A stretch of 64,000 bases of DNA from Meconema thalassinum (lineage: Eukaryota; Arthropoda; Insecta; Orthoptera; Tettigoniidae). The notes under the pieces are model-generated. The model was not told the DNA's origin. It made no database searches and saw only the letters and a program-made list of their open reading frames with translations. Numbering within the stretch: position 1 is the first letter of the stretch; the number at the start of each line of letters is the position of its first letter. Both the position numbers and the translations under genes were made by a program. Shown here piece after piece: positions 32,119 to 42,724 of the stretch. The DNA lies in assembly GCA_946902985.2 (NCBI GenBank), contig OX336398.1:235642120-235706119 (forward strand), in the 5' to 3' direction.

Positions 32119-32820
32119 AATTGTTGTTTTAAGGGGCCTAACATCTAGGTTATCGGCCCCTAATGGTTTTGGGTGATAGTGAAAGATGAGATGAGAATAC
32201 TATAACTAAAACTAACTACTGATTTACATACTAGAAGAAGAAATGGTAAACAAATAAAGGAAAAGGCAAATAAAAGACAGGAAGAAAAAGAATGCCCTCA
32301 ACCCTCGAAGAATGAGGATTGAGCTACTTGGAAGGAAGGAGAGCCATGAAAGGCAGATAGGAAAGGGAAAGAGAAGGGGGCCCACCCCAAAGTCAACAAA
32401 AAAGGGGAAATAACGGACCCAGCTCAGGAATTCCTCGGGAGCGCCAACTCCCAAACTCACCATCCGTGAGCCCCTGAGGGTGTAGCAATAACTAGGGTGC
32501 ACCATAAGTGGTGGGGCTACATACACCCTGCCTCTTTGAGGGCCTTGTGAAGAAGGCAGGAGATAACGTGAAAATGAAAAGGAAAACTGACCCCTCCAAG
32601 AATCAGGGTATCAGGAAAGATTAGACAAGGGCCAATTAAGGCGGGAAAGGAAGAGACTCCCTAGGCCTCGGACACCCTAATACTGTCGGGGTCGGAAGAG
32701 AGCAAGAGTTGTCCAAGAGAGGTCGACAGGAAAGAAGATGGGGAGGTGCCCAGCACAAGTAAGTGGAAGCAATTCCGGACTCAGCTGGGGTCCCGTGGTC
32801 ACCAACCCACATCCCACTAG
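32119..32820. repeat. Unclassified purine-rich repeat candidate
   Basis: It opens with TTGTTGTTTTAAGGGGCC and CTAGGTTATCGGCCCC, the motif that also occurs at 30.87 and 63.10 kb. The next 650 bp are strongly purine-rich on the plus strand and non-coding. Boundaries not established. Confidence 0.35.
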
Positions 32821-32929
32821 ATGTGATCCCCTGGTAGATTTTTAAAGAGGACTATTCTGCATGAGCCCATGATTGATGGTGGACTTTTTAGGAGCATTTT
32901 GGTTTTAGAAAATAACTGAGGGATGTTTT

Positions 32930-33200
32930 TGTTGTTGTTGCTTATCTTACGGGCTGCGCATTCGGGGTCATATAGCCACGTGTATTTGGGTGTGCGGAAT
33001 CTGAGGATCGGATTGAGAAGGAGGTGGCCGTGGCCAGCGATCCCAGTATTTGCCTGGAATAGAAGAGGGGGGCACGGAAAGCAGCATGGCTGAGATGGGA
33101 ATCGAACCTTCCTCATGAGTCTCAGTGCTGCCCTCACACCAAAATTGAAATTTCTTGGCAGAGACGGAAATGGAACTCGGACCTCCCGTGTGACAGCCTA
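32930..33200 (-). mobile_element. SINE with shared core domain
   Basis: Minus strand: GGTTCGATTCCCATCTCAGC (B-box), then CCAGGCAAATACTGGGATCG and GGCCACGGCCACCTCC. Same core as at 6.6, 16.5 and 24.9 kb. The A-box region is weak. Confidence 0.65.
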
Positions 33201-33279
33201 GAACGTTACTGAGGAAAGAATTCAAGACGAAAATCAATAAAATATTTAAAACAAAAAGAAAAGAATGACCATAAAGGGC

Positions 33280-33722
33280 CCGCACAGAAACCTGGAGTTA
33301 AAAGAGAGGAAGATCCTGAGGAGGATATTAGGTCCAATTAGATAGGAAGGAGGCATAATGATGAATAGTATGAACACCAGGAGGACATCATCACGTCTAT
33401 AAGAAAAAGACGCCTGACCTTTTATGGACACTTGGCACGTCTGGATTCTGAAAGACTCACCAACAGGATATTTACAGTAACAGGAAGAGGCAAGGCTTCT
33501 AGGAACAAATGTATTGCGTCAGTTAAGTCACATATGGAACAGCTAGATATCCAACTAGAACAAACTCGTGACCGTGTGATGTTCCGCCAGGTCATCCGAC
33601 AGTGCGTTTTCCCAACGCCCCTTACAAGTAAGAAGACTACAGGAGCTAAGTGGACAGAAGATAGAAGACTGACTCAGAGTCAGAAATGAGGGACCATTGG
33701 AAGAAGAAGAAGAAGAAGAAGA
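33280..33722 (+). pseudogene. LINE C-terminal fragment with (GAA)n tail
   Basis: Broken frames encode GGIMMNSMNTRRTSSRLYKK (~33352) and then LTNRIFTVTGRGKASRNK; it ends at TGAKWTEDRRLTQSQK and a GAA repeat (33700-33722). Same family as the minus-strand copies at 21-30 kb, here on the plus strand. Confidence 0.55.
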
Positions 33723-33782
33723 AAGCAACAGCCTTACCGAAGAGTAGATACGAGCCCCGTTGTCCTAAGTAGGCCTAAACGA

Positions 33783-33826
33783 TAAAGAAAGAAAGAAAGA
33801 AACAAACAAACAAACAAACAAACAAA
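33783..33826. repeat. (AAAG)n / (AAAC)n microsatellite
   Basis: AAAGAAAGAAAG passes into AAACAAACAAAC, about 44 bp. Confidence 0.9.
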
Positions 33827-33839
33827 GGAATGTGGCTTG

Positions 33840-34140
33840 AGGAAATGAGAAATCCAATTGGGAGGTGAAAAGCTAAAGGAAGTAGGACACTTCTGCTACC
33901 TAGGAAGCAAAATAACTTGTGATGGATGCAGCAAAGAGGACATAAAATGTAGGTTGGCTCAAGCAAGGAACGCTCTTCATCAAAAAAGAAAACTGTCGAC
34001 ATCGAAAGTAGATATAGGTATTAGGGAGTCATCTATGAAGGCCTTTGTCTGGAGCAAGGCGCTCTAAGGGAGTGAAATTTGGACTGTCGGTGCAGCAGAA
34101 AAGACGAAAATAGAAGCATTTGAAATGTGGTGTTACAAGT
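33840..34140 (+). pseudogene. LINE reverse-transcriptase end fragment
   Basis: FCYLGSKITCDGCSKEDIKC, then RLAQARNAL and KAFVWSKAL, with a stop, then GSEIWTVGAAEKTK: the well-known segment after the RT catalytic core. Related to the piece inside 26880-27170, in opposite orientation. Confidence 0.65.
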
Positions 34141-35252
34141 CCGGTGAAGGCCGCGATATAAGCTCGGAAGAGGCAACTGCCATAGCAGAGAATGAAAACG
34201 CCGTTTGACGGTCGGACCTGGGAGACCCTTTATGAGTGTGTGTGTGTATTGTGCCCGTCAGAGGAGCTGTCAGGGTTGCCAACAGCCGAAATGACATCCC
34301 TAACACCTCACCTGTCGGACCTATGTGCCACCAGGATCAGGTGAACTTCTTATAAGCCATAGCGGCACGAGATTCCATGATCCAGGGGATCCGTGGTAAC
34401 ATGATTGCTAAAAAGGTCATAGACAGCCTAAGAAAATACACCCCCTAAAGCTAGACTGAGAAATAAACTTCCAGGCTTAAGTAAAACTTGTAGAAATATT
34501 TATTCAAAATATTCAGACACCTAGCCTAGTTCGGAGGGTTTCTATCGGCTAATCCGCAAACTAACAAATAAACAAAAATAAAAGATCAGTCCCCTACCTG
34601 TAAACTACTACAAACCCTCGCGAAAGATCTATTTGACAAAGTAAAACAACAAAAACAGCAATGCTAGGAAAATGGTACAGCAATGATCTCTAAGTCAAGT
34701 TACAAAATAAGCTAATAACGGAATTTAGATTTAACAGGGTAGCAATAGCAAATCTAAGTTAGGATGGTAACATTTCCTCATTTACATTTAGTGTTAAATA
34801 ATCTAGCTAATTAATTCCTAACAATTAATACAAAATTTACGGCTTTGACGTCCGTAAAGTAAAACAATTAATACAAATCTACATGACAAGCCGTCAAAAA
34901 AACATTAAATGGCCTCTTACAAGCTAAGAAAGGTAAACATGGGGTTATCATACACTTAAATAAATAACAACAAGATCACATTCAATATTATTCCTACCTT
35001 CGCCCTGGGTTACTCTTTGTAAACCAGTGTCATCTACGTGCATGTCATTTACGGTGGCAAATGCGTAGTAAAAACTACGTCTAACATTGCATGAGGCTCG
35101 CGCTCCACCAGCTACTGACTAAAGGTTGAGCAAGCACTCCGTCGATAAAAATTAGTGTCATCTGTCCTAGATTACTTCCACGAGAGAAGTGTGCACAAAT
35201 CAAGTGTCAGCCAGCAAGTCCAAAATGCAAGAAAATCAAGGTTAAATAAAAT
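34141..35252. other. Left flank of the Gypsy element, unassigned
   Basis: A/C-rich sequence without ORFs. It could be an older LTR-type insertion, but no repeat ends were found. Confidence 0.3.
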
Positions 35253-38200
35253 TGTACCCAACTGTCATCATGTGGACCATGTGTTCGTATCCCAGCTAAC
35301 TCACGGTCTTTCGAGGTATGGGACGTTCCTGCCCACCATACGACCACATGCTCAGGATTTGAGTCTACCAGGTAACTACTCTACATGAAATACACAACAT
35401 ATTCCTAAAATAAAATATTTACTGGTCTAAAATCATGGCTATACAACAAATACAAATAAAGGACAAATTATATTTAATTTCCACAAATAAAAATAGGGTT
35501 ATTCCGTGAGTTTTCTTGTTAATATAGTGCAACACTGCACTCAAATCTAATTCTAGCATCCTATCAATGATACTTTCAGACTTCCATGGGTTTCCATAGT
35601 GTTCATCATGTGACACAATTACTTAACTGGAGTATCATAACACAAAAATCACATATCACATCTAAATGACATTAATAAAACATTACTCCGTTTCTTATGG
35701 CATTTACTTTGATTAGCATAAATTCATTATTTTCTGCATTCATTAACAAATATTTGTTGTGTCGTGTGAATCATCTTCCTTCTTTCCATCAATATGAACG
35801 CTTTAAAAAAAGTGGTACTTATCCCTTCCAAAATAAACATGGATAGAATATTTTATAGTTTCACCATACAACGATTTTCTGGGTCTTGTCGGGCTTATAT
35901 CGTGGCAAACGTGTCATGTTCTTAGAAATCACATACCCGTCTGCATAAATTAGCGTGAACTGGCAAAATGCACTCCAAAAGAAGATGCCTACATTATTTT
36001 GGTTCAGTTTTCCTCCTCAGAGAATAACTGAGCCAAATATTATCCGATTTCTTTGATCCAACAACGTATGTGTGTTGCAACACACCATTCAATTCAATTG
36101 GCATCATCATAACACTCATATCTTAATTGCATATTGAAATATCGAGATTCTTCAGTGTCCTACTATGACTCTAATTTACAAGGGACCGGTCGACCGACCT
36201 TCTCCCCTTAGCAGGCAATAAAATTCGTTCCAGCTGGCTAGTCAAGATGGCCGCCGCAGAAGTGGTCTACTACCCCACCTCCTCTCATCTGCTGTCAAGG
36301 TCAAGTTTGTTTACAATTGCAGTACTGGAGTTACGCTAGGTGTGGCTCCTAAGTAATTGAGTCATTTAATTATTTAACACCTATAATTAGTGCATTGGGC
36401 TCAACTCGGCTCCTTATTAACATTCATGGCTGGGGATGGAATTCTGTGATAGCCTTGCCGTTCTATAGTGACTACTAGAGGCTTTAGACGCGCATCATAG
36501 TGAAAATCCACGATTTTCACCAGCAGCTGTCTCAATAACATATAAGGAAATCTGCGTTTCCTAAACGACGAATATGATCCTTACCTCTCAGGGTAGATCA
36601 TTTATACACATGCTCACTGAGTCTCGACGGACATCACTCGTGGCCATAATTCATGCAAACGATGGATACAGACAGGCTCTGTCCAATTCGCTGCGAATAA
36701 TACAGTATGCTCAAACGGCGATACTAACTCGTAGATTTAGCCAACTTCTCACCTAACGCGCAAGCTATACTAGTTGGTCCCCGCAATTATTTATTTACGT
36801 AAATCACTGGATTCTACGTTATTTCTGCACGCAATATGCGGCTTCAAACAATACTTCACATAGATGACTCAATTATTAAGGCACCCGCGTTCTCTCTGTC
36901 ATAACACTTAAGCCAAAGCTTTAAATAGCTCCTAACAACAAGGTATAAATTTACTGGCTTACTTTACTTTAATGGTCCTCAAATATAATCCTAAGGATTG
37001 ACCATATCAAATATTCATTCACATTTCACTGACACTGAAAAAGCTCTCGTATCTCGCTATATTCCACGTTACTTTCTTACTGTTTACCAAAATACAGTAT
37101 CTTTATATTAGACATGACACACTTTGAACGTTATTTAGGCCAAAAATGCCTATTACTTTACTGTTGCCGACCCCAGATTATTATTATTATTATTCATTTA
37201 ACGTTACCGTTACATCCATCACTATTTTCGACCTGAATGGCCCTAAACAAATCACCTTCCAAGCCATATTCTATTCAAGACGAGTGGTGAAAACTCGTTC
37301 AATAAGTGACTGTTACATCTCATTCTCAAAGTGATAAATCGTTACATGGTGAACTATTTAGTTAGGATAACATTGTAAATTGGTACTCACTTTTTCTTTT
37401 TCGCTGGATAGTGCCAGCACTTCAGCTTCAGGCCTACCATGACGCTTGATTTAAGCCATCATGTTATATTTGACACAACACTTAATTTCACACATTTCCC
37501 ACCTGATAAACATACTCTTATCAGTGGCCTCTTTCACTTTTACACAATGCATATTAATCACTATACACATGAACACTTTTAAATCACTATTACACAATTT
37601 ATGTACATTTATTCACTATTTCACAGGTTGATCCTTAAATCGGACTTCTCCTACGCCTGGTCTCAGAGATGCGATGCAATTACGCCAACCGTTGGTCTCC
37701 GTGAAAATCTAACAGCGTTTTACGGACGTTCGATCCTCGTCACCTGCAATATCGTTCAGCTCACTGTCAAGATGAAGTTGCAATGCTTCCCAAGCTCCCA
37801 TCATTGTAGTGATCCTGATGATAATGTCATATTCAACTCTGACAGTACCTCCTGGTATGTGTAATGTTTAAAAACATTATAAGTTACTCTTTCGCTGTGG
37901 CGAAATTATATTTGCGTCAGATAATAGATAAATATCTGTATTAAATTGACTTCGAAGCACTTCATGATTATACTTATGAAGCTGTATGACTTGCTTCTAT
38001 TGTTCTTCAACGGCCGAGCGTTGAAACTTTAACATTTGGCGCGCTACGGGCAGCGTCTTACTTACGTGTATACTGTAGAATAACTTGAGATGAACTGGTG
38101 AAGACTGGAGAACAACTGGAGAACAACTGGCTTGGTCTGCCCTACTCTCCCTTATAAAGGTTTCTCTTAAAAACTAGTCCACCGGACATGTGGGTGCGAC

Positions 38201-38971
38201 TCCTTCCTTGAAATAATACATTTTCAGCCGAAATGACATATACACCTTGTTCATTTAGGTGTGGAGGTTTCATAAACGTTCGCGTGCCGGCGATCGCTGC
38301 GGCCAATTAATTACAATTAATTGCCTTAGTTCAGCGCGTCAGGACGCCATCGTGGTGGATTCCCCTTTGGCTGGTCACAAAATCACTGCTCTCGAGCGTA
38401 GGTCCAGTGTTTACGCACTCATTTGGAGATATAGGCTTTAATTTAGGTGAAAAACCACTCCTAAATTACCTCTCCGTGAATATATTCATCTGGGTGTATA
38501 TTTCACTCCATTTCAATGCCCCACTTGGCTGTAATTAATTAATTTCCGTGGGCAATCATCCCTACTCCCGATTCCATCGTTGTCAAGCGGTGAATACCCG
38601 AGTCATTAATTTTGGGCTGTCTCCTCGGTCCGGACGTAAATAATGCGCTCGGCGCCTAAGGTCTCCACCCACTTGCTAAGTGTAATTTGTAAAACGCCAA
38701 ACTGGCCTCCTCTCATTCTCGTATGCTCTGAAAACGTATATTTCCTTGCATTTGGCTACAATTCTTCATCTTAAACTGCTATGATATTCACATACAGGCC
38801 GTGAAATCATGCTACATTATTATATGTCAGTATACCTCTCATTGCTCTTTGGGTTCCCTGTAATTGCTCCCCCTCAGAGATCAATGGTTCGACTCTAGGC
38901 ATAATCATGTGCCTGGTCTTCTCTGATAAGACCCGAGTTCGATGCCAGACTGCCGTGACTGATTGGGCACA
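35253..38971 (-). mobile_element. 3' LTR of Gypsy element (3719 bp)
   Basis: The plus-strand ends read TGTACCCAAC and GATTGGGCACA, inverted with one mismatch. Matches 45622-49336 over its whole length with roughly 40 substitutions and a 3-bp (ATT) plus a 1-bp gap, about 99% identity. A polypurine tract (minus: GCAGGGGAAAGA, 38983-38972) abuts its internal edge. No duplication of flanking bases (AAAT left, CTAT right). Confidence 0.95.
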
Positions 38972-39057
38972 TCTTTCCCCTGCTAAGCTCGGAAAATTCA
39001 TTTTACAAGTGAATTTTTCGTGCCTACAGATGGCATCCACTCCATGCAGTATTTACT

Positions 39058-39542
39058 TTAAACGGTCAGTGCTCTCGGCAATGGGATCTCTAGTTCCCCC
39101 ATTCCACTCTGTCTGCCGTCTCGTAGACTCTTGTTCTGCCTTCTCAATTGTTCATTCATTTCCTCTATTTCTGTAGCGGCCTCCCTCAACTGGTCATAAA
39201 GTTCCTTCAGTTGACAGCTGCATTCTCCCTTCGGATCCCTTGGGTCTGCGAGCTGTTCGCTTCGCTCCGTTCCTTCTTGGGACTGCAAGCTTTTCTCAAG
39301 ATTCTTTCCGTGCATACGTAATGACTCCTCGTCCATTTGGGTGTGCATTGCTTGCTCTTCCCTCGTATCATAATCCTCTGGTGGACTATATAACTTCAAA
39401 TTAGCTGCATTTACAACAACTTCTCTACCTGTTGCTTCGTCTCAGATCCACTATGCATTATTTTGCAAGTCCCTTATAATCAGGTAGGGTCCGTGATAGG
39501 CATGCTGACATTTTTTTATATTTCCTGCTCTCTGGATCTGAA
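39058..39542 (-). pseudogene. Displaced pol C-terminal tail
   Basis: After the pol stop (39543-39545) similarity to Gypsy integrase tails continues in the -1 frame: a YHGPYLIIRD motif (~39480) and later MKLYSPPEDYD (from 39399), then a Gln/Glu-rich coiled coil ending at 39058. Two stops (TAG, TGA) lie between the two blocks near 39450. The switch point is an A8 run (39550-39557). Loss or gain of one base there, plus the stops, would explain the break; programmed shifting alone would not. Confidence 0.65.
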
Positions 39543-42500
39543 CTAGCGGTTTTTTTTCAATAAGACGTATTCCCCCACGAGTAATGGTCTATGATAGCGT
39601 TTCCTCCTGTTTCTCCGCTGCCGTCTGTCTGCTTGTTTCTTGAGATACTCGAATGTCCTCTGTATCCTCAACTCACGTCCAGGTTGTGCATCGATGGGTG
39701 TCCGAATGACATTATTCCATGGCCTCTCTGGTCTTCTATCAAGATGTAGGCTCACTGGCACCTCTCCTGTCGCTTTGTGCACGGTATTGTTGATACAATA
39801 TTCAATAATCTCAAGTACGTCAATCCATTTCCAGTTCTCAGTAGAGCAGTATATCTTCATGTACTTTTGCAGTTCCCTCATTACTCTTTCAGCAGAATTC
39901 GACTCCGGGTGTCGAACTGTGGACAAAATCTGTCTTATACCCAGATTTTCCAACTCCCTGCGAAATTCTACGCTGGTAAAACAGCTCCCATGATCAGATA
40001 AGATGTTCTCCGGCTGCCCTAATATAGGAATTATTCTTTCCTTCAGCCTCTTAAGTACCTGTTTTGTACTGGTTTTCTGAATTGGACACAGGACTACCAT
40101 TTTAGAAAACACGTCTAGTGCAACTAGGATGTGTCTATTTCCTCTTCTAGCTCTAGGAAGCGGCCCAAAGTTGTCCAGTGCCAGAAGCTGACATGGCTTC
40201 TCTGGTAAGAGTGGTATAGGTTTCTGCCTCATTAAGTACGAGTTAGGCTTTACTCGTTGGCAAATATCACATGTCCTGATAGTATTCCTGACTGCATCTC
40301 GAAGTTTTGGCCAAATAAATGCTTCTTTAAGCAGGGCAACAGACTTATCTACACCGGGGTGTCCAAAAGCTCGGTGTGCTAACCATACTAGCCTCCTCTG
40401 CAATGCTGGTGGTACAACGATCCTGGATCGAGTGTGGTCTGAGTCGCTCCATTTATGTAACATCTGGTTAAACCATAGATACTCCGCTGATAGTGCTTCG
40501 GCTTCCACATACATCGGGGTTCCTCTGATCAGCTTTCCCTCGAAGTAATTAATCATCAACCGTATCCAGGGATCTTCACGTTGAAAAACGGTGATGTTCC
40601 TCAGATCATCTAAGGTCTTCTGATCTCTATCTTCTATCTCGATAGCTAGAACTTCTTCTTCGTCAGCTGTAGGGTATCTGCTTAGCAAGTCAGGTATGAT
40701 ATTGTCCTTCCCCGGGCAATACTCTATTTCCACTTGAAATTGATGTATGTACAGGGACCATCTCGTCAGTCTTTGACTCGACAAGTCAGTTTTCAACAGG
40801 AACGTTAGGGCTTTATGGTCTGTCCTCAATATAATTCTAAAGCCATAGACTAGCTTTCGCCAATACTGTAAGGCATACAGTATCGCGAGTAATTCGATCT
40901 CCGTGACCGTATAATTCTTTTCATTAGGTTTCAACCTTCTACTTATGAATGCAATGTAAGTTTTCTCCTCTGGCCTGTCCACTTTTTCCTGATATAACAT
41001 TGCTCCAATTCCTATGAATGATGCGTCAGTCTGGATAATAAATTTCTGAGTGTAATCAGGATATCCCAATTTTACATAATCTAACAGCATCTGTTTGGAT
41101 TTCACGAAGGCTTCCTCGCATTGTTCCGTCCATCGCCATCTTCCTCCCTTCTTAAGTAAGTCTTGGATTGGTGCTACGGTCTCGGTATACTTCGGGCAAT
41201 GGTATGAAAAGAATCCAATAACGCCTAGATATTGCCTCACGTTCTTTACCTTCGTTGGTCTCAGGAAATGTTTAATAACTTCCAATTTTCCCGGATTAGG
41301 TCTGACTCCTTGTGCATCTATTACATGGCCTAGAAATTTAACTTCTCTCTGACCAAAGTTAGACTTCTTTATATTGACCTTAAAGTTAGCCTGACTTAGG
41401 TCATATAACAACTTGCGTAGATCTCTGACGTGTTCTTCGACTGTTTCAGATGTCAGTAGTATATCATCTACGTAGCATATGGTTGTTGCTTTTACTGCTT
41501 CAGACAGGTTCCGATCTAGCGCTCGTATCAACGCTGAACCTGCTGTTTTCAGTCCAAATGGGAGACGCACGTAAGAATATGTATGCTGGCCAAATAAAAA
41601 CCCAGTTAATAAACTTGTTTTCTCCTCCAGAGCAAGATGGTGAAAACTTGCCGTCAGGTCAAGATTTGAGAAAACAGTCTTTCCTTTGAACCTTCTGAGA
41701 ACCTCCTTAATGGGCGGCACTTTATCAAATTCCGGTATGACCTCGGAATTCAAATTTCGTAGGTCCAGGCATATCCTCACACTTCCGTCCTGTTTAGGTA
41801 CAACTACCAGTGGGCTGACATAGGGTGTGGCTGTCTTCACAATGACACCTGCCTCTAGCATTTCCTGTATTGCTTCTTTGACCTTTAAATAATGTTTCTC
41901 AGCTACAGGATACGGCTTCTGTTTGAATGGTGTCCAATCGCTGACTTGGAACGCATATTGGAAATTCTTGATCCGGCCAGGTCTCGAATCGAAGACTCCT
42001 TTATACTCAAATAGCAGTTCTCTTAGCATTTGCTTATGTTCTGGACCAATTTTAGCTTCCTCAATCTTCTCTTCCAGGCATTCTTCAAATTCTGGTTCGA
42101 GGTCCTTTTCAATGTCTGCGGCCAGTGTTGCCAACTCTTCCTCAATGTCTTCTGTTGTCGACACTGCATCCCCAGTCATATCTCCGTATGTATGCCATAC
42201 GTACTCTTCTGGTCTCGTTTCATTGTGCTTTAATGAGAGCTCTAAATCTTCCTTTCCCTCACTTGCGCGAAACATAACAATGTCTTGCGAGAGATCTATA
42301 ATAACTTTATATTCTCTTATGAAATCCATTCCAACAATGAGGTTAAAAGGTAGCTTATTCATAAGTAGGAAGCTCTGTGAGAATGTAGAGTTCCCTATAT
42401 GCAAATCTAAAAATACTTGGTATCTGCATATCATAACTTTATCTGGTATGACACCTTTTATTTTCACGCTTGAAATAGGTATTCTCAATACGTGAATTTT

Positions 42501-42689
42501 ACTCTGGATTTCACTGTATAATGCCTGGGTTATCAAACACACTGTTGACCCTGTATCAATGAGACTTCTTATCTTCATACCCGCAATGTTTACAATAATA
42601 ATGGGTAGTTCCCTTCTTACATTGACCGTCCTTTCATCTAGGTCTTCGATAAGCTCCTCAGGTTTGGCAATCCAGTTAACAACATTCAC
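39543..42689 (-). CDS. pol: Gypsy pol polyprotein (protease-RT-RNase H-integrase)
   Basis: 1048 codons in the classic Gypsy order. Aspartic protease with SLIDTGS (Asp ~45). Reverse transcriptase with FSNLDLTASFH (Asp 344) and CYVDDILL (Asp 408/409). RNase H with QTDASFIGIG (Asp 555), TEIELLAIL and LRTDHKALTF. Integrase zinc finger H772-H777-C807-C810 and core D839, D899, E934 with DD35E spacing (LALDNFGP, LSDHGSCF, HPESNSAERV). All catalytic residues are present. The frame is -1 to gag and has no ATG at its start (first usable codon GTG 42689; open up to a stop at the A-run), so translation by frameshifting is expected. The C-terminus is cut short; see 39058-39542. Confidence 0.95.
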   Translation of the reverse strand: MNVVNWIAKPEELIEDLDERTVNVRRELPIIIVNIAGMKIRSLIDTGSTVCLITQALYSEIQSKIHVLRIPISSVKIKGVIPDKVMICRYQVFLDLHIGNSTFSQSFLLMNKLPFNLIVGMDFIREYKVIIDLSQDIVMFRASEGKEDLELSLKHNETRPEEYVWHTYGDMTGDAVSTTEDIEEELATLAADIEKDLEPEFEECLEEKIEEAKIGPEHKQMLRELLFEYKGVFDSRPGRIKNFQYAFQVSDWTPFKQKPYPVAEKHYLKVKEAIQEMLEAGVIVKTATPYVSPLVVVPKQDGSVRICLDLRNLNSEVIPEFDKVPPIKEVLRRFKGKTVFSNLDLTASFHHLALEEKTSLLTGFLFGQHTYSYVRLPFGLKTAGSALIRALDRNLSEAVKATTICYVDDILLTSETVEEHVRDLRKLLYDLSQANFKVNIKKSNFGQREVKFLGHVIDAQGVRPNPGKLEVIKHFLRPTKVKNVRQYLGVIGFFSYHCPKYTETVAPIQDLLKKGGRWRWTEQCEEAFVKSKQMLLDYVKLGYPDYTQKFIIQTDASFIGIGAMLYQEKVDRPEEKTYIAFISRRLKPNEKNYTVTEIELLAILYALQYWRKLVYGFRIILRTDHKALTFLLKTDLSSQRLTRWSLYIHQFQVEIEYCPGKDNIIPDLLSRYPTADEEEVLAIEIEDRDQKTLDDLRNITVFQREDPWIRLMINYFEGKLIRGTPMYVEAEALSAEYLWFNQMLHKWSDSDHTRSRIVVPPALQRRLVWLAHRAFGHPGVDKSVALLKEAFIWPKLRDAVRNTIRTCDICQRVKPNSYLMRQKPIPLLPEKPCQLLALDNFGPLPRARRGNRHILVALDVFSKMVVLCPIQKTSTKQVLKRLKERIIPILGQPENILSDHGSCFTSVEFRRELENLGIRQILSTVRHPESNSAERVMRELQKYMKIYCSTENWKWIDVLEIIEYCINNTVHKATGEVPVSLHLDRRPERPWNNVIRTPIDAQPGRELRIQRTFEYLKKQADRRQRRNRRKRYHRPLLVGEYVLLKKNR

Positions 42690-42724
42690 TGTATTCCATC
42701 CTGAACTTATCTCTCTTTGGCCAT

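Noticed and set aside
41923..42495. 190-codon plus-strand ORF
   Set aside because: Lies inside pol in the opposite direction; no domain.
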